DNA of 64,000 nucleotides from Siphonodentalium dalli. Taxonomy: Eukaryota; Mollusca; Scaphopoda; Gadilida; Siphonodentaliidae. Below the pieces are notes generated by a model that worked only from the letters and a program-made list of their open reading frames with translations, did no database searches and was not told the origin of the DNA. The DNA is taken from positions 193,030,052 to 193,094,051 of the forward strand of contig CP136067.1 in the NCBI GenBank assembly GCA_032622095.1. Direction: 5' to 3'. This document shows, in pieces, positions 45,388-57,300 of this stretch (the first letter of the stretch is position 1; every line of letters begins with the position of its first letter). The position numbers and the translations under genes were made by a program.

Positions 45388-48300
45388 ACCACACACACAA
45401 CCCGATCCATTTTCTAGAACTATAAGTGAGCCAGTTTTATGAAAATTATAGCGGGAAAATCTAGTAAAATGTATACAAATGTATATATTTTCGTGAAGCT
45501 AAGACATACTGACACTTTTTTGGGCCAAAATTGAAACTCACCATCCAAGATGGCCACCAAAATGGCCGCCGGAAGTTGAAAATATGACATTTTTTCACAA
45601 ATATCTTCTAGATCAATTCATGCTGTTTGGAACTGGATGAGTGATGCAACTTTATTTTGTGTTTTGTATATTAACTGATCATTGGAGCAATTAAAGGTCC
45701 TAACCCCTTCCGATCCCTCAAAAATTCGATTTTACAGAACGCAGTACAAAATTTTACAAAAAATCACAATTGGGATTCTAGTCACATTTCAACAAGAAAT
45801 GAAATGAACATTGTAATGTAAGTGAGGCATATCATTACCTATGAATATTTCAAATCTCTGGAACCATAAATCTTACCTTGGCTCAAAATGGCTGCGAAAA
45901 TGGGTGTCCTGCAATCGCTTACAAGTTGTGGTTGATGTACACAATTGGCTAATCCGTTTTCTATACATTGCATACTAACATGTCTGATGCACCATGGATC
46001 ATGTTTACTATTGACACCACTGACATCACCAGAAATATTGGATTTTTCTCTCACAAACTTGACATAAATATCGGCAAAATTTAACTTTTGAGGGTTCGAC
46101 CATTTGTTCAAGTAAAATGTAACTATCTTTGGATTGATAGGTGTTTATTGTTTTGGTCTATCTTAAATGTGTCACACTACGGTGTTTATAGACTAAATTG
46201 CTCAAGATGGCTTCCAAAATGGCAACCAAATTTGTAATAAGTTAAAACTTAACATATCCCGAACATTATTCTCTGCGTTATCCGAAAAAGGTGACAAATT
46301 GTGACTCACTTGGTTATTGTACGTGTTAGTTAATTAACTGACAACTACGTTCTATTATGTTTGTCCCAGTTCCGTATGGGGCATGACAAATTCATTTTAA
46401 AGTTGCAGTATGGAATTTTGCGGAGAACCTCTTTTGTGATTCTGGCCATATTATTGAAAGGAAATGGGCAGAACTTTGAGACGGAACTGAGATGAACCAT
46501 GATATGTGGGTATTCTGGCCCATTATGATAAAAAATTGATGGAAGCCAAGATGGCAGACAGGGAGTTACTCTATGATCATAGATGAGGATAATAGGTACT
46601 AGATAATACAGGGAGTTATTGTACCGGTATGGTCGTGAATGATGTGTGGGTATATAGGGAGTGCCCTGTTGGCAACGATGGGGCGTATATTTATATATGT
46701 TGTGGATGTGTTATCATTGGTGGTGTATGGGGAGTAGATTTATTATCATGGATGGCGTGTATGAGTATGGCAAGTATGGAACTTATGAGTGGTCGTATGT
46801 GCGGATATTGGTATATCTGGAAGGGCTCACAATTGGTGATGTGCATATGTATACCTGGATTGACTCTATGGTCATGGGTATGGCGAATAGGTATACATGT
46901 AGTGGCTGTATGGTCCATGGTGAGGTGAATATGTATACAATGAGTGACTGTATGATCGTGAATGTAGTGAATATGTATACATAGAGTGACTATATGGTCA
47001 TGTGTCGGGTGTAGGTGTATACCTGGTGTTCGTGCATGGTGACTCGTGGTTGTATCGTCATTTGTAGTATGTACGGGTATAACCAAGTATGGCTGTATGA
47101 TCAGGTGTACTAGTACATGTACGTGTATAAAGTGGGTGACTATGTTGTCATTTGTGTGGTGCTTATGTACATATGGAGTGACTGGGGTAATGGGTGGGTT
47201 GTACATGTGTACCTTGGGTGGCTATCGCTTTCCACAATAACTCAAGGATATGTTAATCAATAGAGAGGTCATGTCATATCGTGGAAAGCGATAGCCACCC
47301 ATTATCACACAGTCATTACATACATGTATATACATAAACACCACAGACATAACAATATAGTGACCCACTTTATACATGTACACCTGACCCATGACCACGG
47401 ATGACCATACAGCCACGCGTCACAATGCAGGCACACCAGGTATACTCCTAAACACGACCCATAACCATATAGTCACTCCTTGTATACCCATTCATCTCAC
47501 CATTGGCCATAAGGTTATCCCCTGTATACCTATTCTCCAAACGCATGGTCAAATAGTTAATCAATATATACATCAACACCACAACAATGACCATAAAGTC
47601 ACTCCGGTATACATATGCACATCACCAATGGCCATATAGCCACTCGCTTCATACACATACCTCACCCATGTTACCTGGTATACTCCTTCACCTGACCTAT
47701 GGCCATATAGTCACCCCGTGTGTACCTATTCAAAACATTCATACACGATCATGGTCAATCCTTGTATACATATTCACCTCAACATTGGCCATGTCAATCC
47801 CTGTATCCCTATTTGTCACACCATAGCCGAATAGCCACTCAAGATATACTAATACACCCAGCCATGTCAGTATAGTCACTCCATGTATGCATATGCACCT
47901 CATCCATGGCCATATAGCCACTCGCTATATACACATATCCCTCGCCCATGACAATAAAGCAACACGTGTGTGTACTGGTATAACCTACACATGACGATAC
48001 CGACACGAGTCACCAAACAGGAACACCAGGTACATGTATACTCATACGCCTGTCACCCCCTGTATTCATGTTCATTACCTTTATGATCATACAGTCACTA
48101 CTTGTATACCTACATGTACTCATATCACCATTAACCATACAGTCACTACCTGTATACCTATTCGACACACAGCCATATGACCACTCGATATATATACGAT
48201 CTTGGCATCCACACTGTATCCTGTTGACATTTGTTTTATCATAATGGACCAGAATAGCCAAAGATTATGGTCCATCTCAGTTCTGTCTCAAAGTTCTGCC

Positions 48301-51300
48301 CATTTCCTTTCAATAAATATGGCCAAAATCACAAAAGAGGTTCTCCGCAAAATTACATACTTTAAAATGAATTTGTCATGCCCCATATGGAACTGGGACA
48401 ACTGGGAATAGAAGTTGTCAGTTAATTAACTAACACGTATAATAACCAAGAGAGTCACAATTTGCTACCTTTTCGGATAATGCAGAGAATGTTCGGGATA
48501 TATGTAAAACATTAGCATTTTACAAATTTGGTTGCCATTTTGGAAGCCATTTTGAGAAATTTGGTCTACAAACACCGTAGTGCGACACATTTAAGATAGA
48601 CCAAAACAATAAACACCTTTCAGTCCAAAGATAGTTATATTTTACCTGAAAAAATGGTCCAAACCTGAAAACTGAATTTTTGCCAATATTTATGTCAAGT
48701 TTGTGAGAGAAAAGTCCAATATTTTTGACGATGTCAGTGGTGAAAATAGTAACAATTAACCATGGTGCATCAGAAATGTTAGTATTCAATGCATAGAATG
48801 CAGAATAGCCAATTTTATACATCAACACAACTTGTAAGCGATTGCAGGACACGCTGGTGTAATATTTACCATTTTCCATATTTTGGCGGCCATATTGTCA
48901 GCCATTTTGAGCCAAAGTAAGAATTTTGGTTCCAGTGATTTGGAATATTCATAGGTAATGATATGCCTCACTTACATTACAAAGTTCTGTTCATTTCTTG
49001 TTGAAATATGACTAGAATCCCAATTGTGATATTTTGTGAAATGTTATACCGCATTCTGTACAATCGAATCTTTGAGGGATTGGAAGGGGTTAGGACCCCA
49101 ATAATTGCATATTTAATTGCTCCAATGATCAGTTAATATACAAAACACAAAATAAAGTTGCATTACTCAACCAGTTCCAAACAGCATGAATTGATCTAGA
49201 AGATATTTGTGAAAAAATGTCATATTTTCAACTTCCGGCGGCCATTTTGGCGGCCATCTTGGATGGTGAGTTTCAATTTTGGCCCAAAAAAGTGTCATTA
49301 TGTCTTAGCTTCACGAAAATATATACATTTTTAGCTCAACTTTACTTTGTAAAGTTTGAGCTATTGCCATGGCTTGGTATCCGTGTGTGCGTGTGTGAGG
49401 GTGTGTGTGTGCGTGTGTGATGCGTCAACAATTTCCTTTAGCACGGGCTACAGGTCGTATCTTTAATCGGATCATTATAAAATTTGTCATAGCTCTTGAC
49501 ATTGACATGTAGATGGGAACGAGTCATTTTGGGGTCATTCGGACAAAAAACATGGCCGCCATTGGCCATCTTGGATTTCAAAATTCAATCCATTAGCACG
49601 GGCTACAGGCAGTACTGTTCGTCTGATCATCATGAAATTTGTCATGGATGTTAATATTGACATGTAGATGGGAACGAGTAATTTTGGGGGTCATTCGGCC
49701 AAAAAACATGGCCGCCAGCAGCCATCTTGGATTTTACTCTTTGTATGACTAAATCCTTTAGCACGGGCTACAGATCGTACCTTTGATCGTATCATCATAA
49801 CATTTGTCATGGATGTTAACAATGACATGTAGATGGGAACGAGTAAGTTTTGGGTCATTCGGCCAAAAAACATGGCCATCAGCAGCCATCTTGGATTTTA
49901 CTCTTTGTATGACTAAATCCTTTAGCACGGGCTACAGGTCGTACCTTTAGTCTGATCATCATGAAATTTGTCATGGCTGTTGAAATTGGAATGTAGATGG
50001 GAACGAGTAATTTTTGGGTCAATCGGACAAAAAACATGGCCGCCAGCAGCCATCTTTGTTTTCAAAATTCAATCCATTAGCACGGGCCACAGGTCAAATT
50101 GTTCGTCTGATCATCATGAAATTCGTCATGGATGTTAATATTGACATGTAGATGGGAACGAGTAATTTTGGGTTCATTCGGCCCAAAAACATGGCCGCCA
50201 GCAGCCATCTTGGATTTTACTCTTTGTATGACTAAATTTTTTAGCACGGGCTACAGGTCGTACCTTTAGTCTGATCATCATAAAATTTGTCATGGATGTT
50301 AACAATGACATGTAGATGGGAACGAGTCATTTTTGGGTCATTCAGGAAAAAAACATGGCGGCCAGCAGCCATATCGGGTTTTACTCTTTGTATGACTAAA
50401 TCCTTTAGCACGGGTTACAGGTCGTACCTTTAGTCTGATCATAATAAAATTTGTCATGAATGTTAACAATGACATGTAGATGGGAACGAGTCATTTTTGG
50501 GTCATTAGGGCAAAAAACATGGCCGCCAGCAGCCATCTTGGATTTTACTCTTTGTATGACAAAATCCTTTAGCACGGGCTACAGGTCGTACCTTTAGTCT
50601 GATCATCATGAAATTTGTCATGGCTGTTGAAATTGGAATGTAGATGGGAACGAGTCATTTTGGGGTCATTCGGACAAAAAACATGTCCGCCAGTGGCCAT
50701 CTTTGTTTTAAAAATTCAATCCATTAGCACGGGCCACAGGTCAAATTGTTCGTCTGATCATCATGAAATTCGTCGTGGATGTTAATATTGACATGTAGAT
50801 GGGAACGAATAATTTTGGGTTCAATCGGCCCAAAAACATGGCCGCCAGCAGCCATCTTGGATTTTACTCTTTGTATGACTAAATCCTTTAGCACGGGCTA
50901 CAGGTCGTACCTTTAGTCTGATCATCATAAAATTTGTCATGGATGTTAACAATGACATGTAGATGGGAACGAGTCATTTTTGGGTCATTCGGGCAAAAAA
51001 CATGGCCACCAGCAGCCATCTTGGGTTTTACTCTTTGTATGACTAAATCCTTTAGCACGGGCTACAGGTTGTACCTTTAGTCTGATCATCATAAAATTTG
51101 TCAAGGATGTTAACAATGACATGTAGATGGGAACGAGTCATTTTTGGGTCATTCGGCCAAAAAACATAGCCACCAACAGCCATCTTGGATTTTACTTTGT
51201 GTATGACTAAATCCTTTACTGCTCATTTTTTACACTCCTAAAAAATTACCTTCTTTACAAAGTTGAGCTACAGTGTCATTGACACTTTCATTATACATTT

Positions 51301-54300
51301 TACTAGATTTTCCCGCTATAATTTTCATAAAACTGGCTCACTTATAGTTCTAGAAAATGGATCGGGTTGTGGGGGGGGGGGGGGGTGTAACAAGTCTCGT
51401 TCTTATCAGAAAACGACATGAATATATATTTCTTAAGTTGATCATATCGATTTAGGGATGTATTGGTTGTAATAGTGCAACGTTCCAGGGGTGTACGCAC
51501 ATACACACACGTTGGACGAATGCAATCATGTAAATATAAGTATTTTTTTACGTTTTGAGGGGTGACCCGATGACCCCCTTCTTATCTTAAAACCCCAGGA
51601 AAAGTTGCTTCTTAAGTCGTGTTTTTATAATTAGTATATATCAAAGTACTTTGAGACAAAAAATTATGAATGTACGCGAAAGTGTAAACAAAAGTGTAAA
51701 ATCACGTTTTGGGGTTCAGCATGGGACCCCCTTTCTTATCTGAAAACCCCAGGAAAATCCCTTTCTTAAGTTGCGTTTTCTTAATCAGTACACTTAGGAG
51801 TATCATCAAACCAAAATTCATCGATGTACGCGGAAGTGTAAATAGAAGTGATTTTTGGCACTTTTTGGGGTTCAGCGGCCCCTAAACCCCAGGAATGCGC
51901 AACTTAAGAAAACAGTTTTTCAGAATGTTCCATTATTGGTACCAACTTTAGGGGGTCAAACCTTTTGTACGCAAAAGTGTAAATAGAACATATGCGGGCT
52001 CCCTAACTAAACAATGGCGTCATGGAATTCAGCGACACTTTGGTGATGGGTGTACGTGGTATGTTTGTCGACTTTTAGTGCTGCCAAGTCGCTGTTACCC
52101 TGGTCGATGCACAGTTCGATGAGGTCACCTAATAGGCTGTTGGGTAGCTGATGCTTTGCTATGAAGTAAGCATTTTTCATAGCAGCGACAACGGATTTCT
52201 TGGCTTTGACGACGGCAGTTTTGTGGACTTCTTTCATGTTTTTTGATTCGTTGATCATTTGTACGGCAATGTTGTGAGAATTTATGCCTGAAAATTAAAT
52301 ATATCCACATATACACACAATAATTAAAATAATTTTGATGAGCTAGAAGTATTTTTATTTATATCATTTATTAAAAAAATTATTAATTAATTTTGTTTTA
52401 AACATTAACTACGGTCAGTACGGTAGTTATATCCTTGGAAAAATATCTAAGCGACATCTGGGAACTAATAACTTAATATTGTTACGCCATTATCATATTA
52501 CAATCTCATAAAAGCATACTTATTATTTTGACTATATCGGTATTGACGACAAATAGCCATAAAATATATGCCTGATTCACATTTGGCTGATTAACCTATT
52601 GTCTTACACTTGGTGCTCATAAACCTTGACCGTCATAAATACAATGTCATCATAAATACGCATTGTGCAGTAGCCCAGTGAGTGACCAGACATACAATGG
52701 GTGGGATTAGAGGATAAAATGTAAAATAATTACCTTTTGCTGTTTCGTGCAGAGTGACGTAATCTTTCTTCAGATTAAAACAGCCTGTTACGAACAAATT
52801 GCTTATACCTGCGTCAGTGCACACTTTACAAAACATAGCTTTCTTCACATTGTCATAAATCAACCACGGTCGGTTTAATGTCCACGCGTCTTTGAAGGTC
52901 CGTTTTGTCAGTAATGTCGGTCTGTTAGTCAATTTCGAAAGCGTCGTCGGAGTCTGGTTACTAATGTCTGTCCGTATGTAAATCAATCACACGTTCGTCT
53001 GTCACATCATCAACAACAGTTACATCTGCAGGTCGCACGTCGTCTTTTTGTATGTCAGTCAATACACAGTCAGACGTAGGTAACATAGGCAAAACTGTTT
53101 TGCGTCCAAAGAAGTCCGTCAGTTTTTTACCTTTCGTCACGGTATCGTCGCATGCAATCATGTAAATATAAGTATTTTTTTACGTTTTGAGGGGTGACCC
53201 GATGACCCCCTTCTTATCTTAAAACCCCAGGAAAAGTTGCTTCTTAAGTTGTGTTTTTATAATTAGTATATATCAAAGTACTTTGAGACAAAAAATTATG
53301 AATGTACGCGAAAGTGTAAACAAAAGTGTAAAATCACGTTTTGGGGTTCAGCATGGGACCCCCTTTCTTATCTGAAAACCCCAGGAAAATCCCTTTCTTA
53401 AGTTGCGTTTTCTTAATCAGTACACTTAGGAGTATCATCAAACCAAAATTCATCGATGTACGCGGAAGTGTAAATAGAAGTGATTTTTGGCACTTTTTGG
53501 GGTTCAGCGGCCCCTAAACCCCAGGAATGCGCAACTTAAGAAAACAGTTTTTCAGAATGTTCCATTATTGGTACCAACTTTAGGGGGTCAAACCTTTTGT
53601 ACGCAAAAGTGTAAATAGAACATATGCGGGCTCCCTAACTAAACAATGGCGTCATGGAATTCAGCGACACTTTGGTGATGGGTGTACGTGGTATGTTTGT
53701 CGACTTTTAGTGCTGCCAAGTCGCTGTTACCCTGGTCGATGCACAGTTCGATGAGGTCACCTAATAGGCTGTTGGGTAGCTGATGCTTTGCTATGAAGTA
53801 AGCATTTTTCATAGCAGCGACAACGGATTTCTTGGCTTTGACGACGGCAGTTTTGTGGACTTCTTTCATGTTTTTTGATTCGTTGATCATTTGTACGGCA
53901 ATGTTGTGAGAATTTATGCCTGAAAATTAAATATATCCACATATACACACAATAATTAAAATAATTTTGATGAGCTAGAAGTATTTTTATTTATATCATT
54001 TATTAAAAAAATTATTAATTAATTTTGTTTTAAACATTAACTACGGTCAGTACGGTAGTTATATCCTTGGAAAAATATCTAAGCGACATCTGGGAACTAA
54101 TAACTTAATATTGTTACGCCATTATCATATTACAATCTCATAAAAGCATACTTATTATTTTGACTATATCGGTATTGACGACAAATAGCCATAAAATATA
54201 TGCCTGATTCACATTTGGCTGATTAACCTATTGTCTTACACTTGGTGCTCATAAACCTTGACCGTCATAAATACAATGTCATCATAAATACGCATTGTGC

Positions 54301-57300
54301 AGTAGCCCAGTGAGTGACCAGACATACAATGGGTGGGATTAGAGGATAAAATGTAAAATAATTACCTTTTGCTGTTTCGTGCAGAGTGACGTAATCTTTC
54401 TTCAGATTAAAACAGCCTGTTACGAACAAATTGCTTATACCTGCGTCAGTGCACACTTTACAAAACATAGCTTTCTTCACATTGTCATAAATCAACCACG
54501 GTCGGTTTAATGTCCACGCGTCTTTGAAGGTCCGTTTTGTCAGTAATGTCGGTCTGTTAGTCAATTTCGAAAGCGTCGTCGGAGTCTGGTTACTAATGTC
54601 TGTCCGTATGTAAATCAATCACACGTTCGTCTGTCACATCATCAACAACAGTTACATCTGCAGGTCGCACGTCGTCTCTTTGTATGTCAGTCAATACACA
54701 GTCAGACGTAGGTAACATAGGCAAAACTGTTTTGCGTCCAAAGAAGTCCGTCAGTTTTTTACCTTTCGTCACGGTATCGTCGCACTCGGAACGTTTTCGT
54801 TTGAGACTCATTTTAGAAATGATTTGGCATTTGGTATCGCAGTCACTATTTTAGCAATCTAAAATAAACACAGTTTCTGTAACAACACCACCTGACACGC
54901 GAGCATTAATGAACTCCCATCAGTGAGTTTGATTATGAATGAAATAAGGTGTTACCGTCTTGTGAAAACTAAAGACGATTGCATCTCACTTTGTGATTGC
55001 TTGGTTAATAGTTGTCGACCGGGTTTTCCTTTGTAGTGTCCACGATGTGGTTTCTCTTTGTACAGTCGGCGATATATTCCCACTTTCGATGTTTCCGGAC
55101 TAGATATTTCACATCACAGAATTGAAAACCCACTTGCCAAAATTTGGCAAGCGGCAGCGCGAACCCTGCCTAGACTACATGCAGGATACGTCCGTCATGT
55201 GTGGCAATCTAGTGGCCATACACTATGGTCGACATGGGTGACAATCTGTCAAACAAGACATGAATGACGTCTGAACTATTGACTGTCAAGAGAACACACA
55301 CCGAGTCATATATAAATCACGATCTTAGAGTGTCGAGAGAGAGGGAGATTCATTGAGGGTCCATTAGGCTGATTCAGTGATCAAAGCATTGCGTCCAGTG
55401 ATGAAGTTATTATGAGCCACTCGGTACTTCAGAGGGCGCGACAAGGATCAATGACATACCAAATATGCAGTTGGATTCCAGAGAGATGACTGTCGTACCA
55501 GTTACGGCTCAAATATTAACCCGATAGGTGGCACAATTTCTCTCACTTCTATCATTTCCTATAAGTTTATCTGGGTCATATAAAGTCCATATTTTGTACA
55601 TCGATGTTATCTGTATGTTCCATAATGATCGTAATAAATTTCAGGTGGAAACAACTTTGAGAACAACAACATTCCAGTTATCAGAAAGGGTAGCCATGAC
55701 AGCACAGGGAGCGATACAACAGCAACCAAAACTAATGACATATGCTCAGCGAGTGCAAGCTTTACCCACTCGTACAGGTAATCCCAAAATAAATTTACTT
55801 GCATACACAATGGTTGCCAAAAACTCAGTGAGCGCAAGTATTACCCATACCAGTAAGTTGAGGCAACATAAAAATAGATTCACTTATATCCATAATAGCA
55901 ACCAAGACTACAGTAATGCTCTAAGTAATCAACTTCTTAACCACAGCAGAATTATGGTTAACTTTTCAGGATTTAGTATGCAATTATTTCCTATAGGAAA
56001 TATGGCTTGTTACCATTCATCGGAAAGCTCTCGATGAGAGCTTTCCGATGAATGGCAACAAGCCATATTTCCGACTAAATCCTGAAAAGTTACCAATAAT
56101 TCTGCTGTGGTTAAGTGGTCAATTACTTTGGGCATTACTGTACATGTAGCTATACCAACCCACCCCTACTGCAAAGAAGTTGGGGTTGGGGTATACATGT
56201 ACTTGAATCATCTTGTCCATCCATCTTGCTGTCTGTGTGGACATCTGTTGATCTGTCTGTAAAAGCAACGTTGTCCTTACATTTATTTCTTCATTATAGG
56301 TTCAATTTGTTGGAGACCTGAGAGCCATATCTGCCCAATGAGAACATGTGCAGCTGCATTTATGAGACTTACCTTACTCATATTTAAATTCGCACAAAAC
56401 TATATTTCGCTCACATGTCCGGGCACGAATTTAAAACTGAATGAAAACTAGTACGAGTTTATACTAATGAACTACAAGGAAAACACGATTGAGGGTTATG
56501 TTGATGTGTTACACACATTACAAAAAGATTGACACTTAATATGCAATTATGCCTATTTAAGCACGTATAGGCCTATATTTACATTCGGTCAACCAATGTC
56601 AAAGCATTACTCAATTCCAAGCCACGTGCAAATCATGGTAATGTTGATGATGTTGTAATGCTTGTAATACACATATCCTAGATTGCATGTGCACAAAAGC
56701 ACCCCCCCCCCCCAATATTCACCACTCTGGAGTGACACAGTGCATGACCATAGAGTCATGCATAATTATTGGGAGCAATAAAATGATGATGCAGTTATTG
56801 TCTGAAAGATGTAAATCCGCCGTGAATGTGTTTGATATACACATGTGTCTTCAGAAACGACTAAGAACTGAAACTCATCAGTTCCATGACTTTTACGAAA
56901 ATATTTTTGTCAGTTTTGAATTTGCGCAGATACGTGCATGAATTTAAAGTGCGTGAATTCAAAACAGAGCAAAAAATAGTAGTGCGCGAATATAAGTACG
57001 AGTAAGGTAGTAGAGTTGTTGCTATTTTTCAGAATGCATATTTTTGTCTGAATTTTCGTTCTTTTTGCTTTCTTCTGGTCAATTATTGTGAAACTATATA
57101 TAAGTGTTTTATTCAAGGTCCAAATTAACACTTTCAGAACGAAACACTCATTGATGAGTAGTTATCCCTTAGGAAATGTTCAGATAATAATTTGGAACAA
57201 ACAACCTTAGTATCTGAACATTCCCCTCCAATAAATAGGACTCCTTCTGTACTTTCCTAAACACCCCTCCAAATTAATAATAGACCATTCAATGTATACT

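Larger units (their letters stand above)
44727..52009. mobile_element. 7.3-kb foldback element inserted in the hAT transposase exon
   Basis: A 3-bp duplication AAC at 44724-44726 and 52010-52012. Removing the insert and one AAC joins ..FHDAIV to SVIDTNC.. in frame, which confirms the boundaries. Ends TAGTTAGGGAGCCC(C)GCATAT. The two arms pair along most of their length (GGTTCAGC..CCCCTTTCTTATC blocks, poly-C at 45352-45387 against poly-G at 51371-51386, CATCCAAGATGGCC against GGCCATCTTGGATG) down to a central hairpin at 47217-47300. The right arm carries the 49331-51291 insertion. No transposase found. Confidence 0.9.
51521..54784 (-). repeat. 1632-bp tandem duplication (51521-53152 and 53153-54784)
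   Basis: TGCAATCATGTAAATATAAG occurs at 51521 and 53153, and all following landmarks repeat at +1632. Only a few differences are seen (for example GTCGTGT against GTTGTGT near 51616/53248, and TCTTTTTG against TCTCTTTG near 53044/54676). The unit spans the right end of the foldback and the transposase 5' part. The junction at 53152/53153 has TGCA microhomology. Very recent, or an assembly duplication. Confidence 0.95.
42944..55168 (-). mobile_element. hAT transposon (autonomous in origin, now dead), 12.2 kb with insertions
   Basis: A perfect 8-bp duplication CCTAGACT at 42936-42943 and 55169-55176. Ends CAGGGTTGGCGCTGG on the left and, inverted, CAGGGTTCGCGCTGC on the right, followed by TTGCCAAATTTTGGCAAG-like words. 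The transposase runs on the minus strand in two exons (54811-54366, then 53919 or 52287 onward to 43230). It is interrupted by the 44727-52009 foldback and enlarged by a 1632-bp duplication. Without these the element would be about 3.3 kb, normal for hAT. It sits in intron 1 of the TBC1D5-like gene, antisense to it. Confidence 0.9.

Noticed and set aside
46691-47206. 171-codon His/Thr-rich ORF
   Set aside because: It is a translation of the inverted minisatellite, with repeats in all frames and no start context.
55058-55267. 69-codon ORF near the right hAT end
   Set aside because: It covers the terminal inverted repeat and target duplication, so it is non-coding by context.
55528-56037. 169-codon ORF
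   Set aside because: It crosses TBC1D5 exon 2 in the wrong phase and continues into a MITE hairpin; the spliced frame is supported by exon 3.
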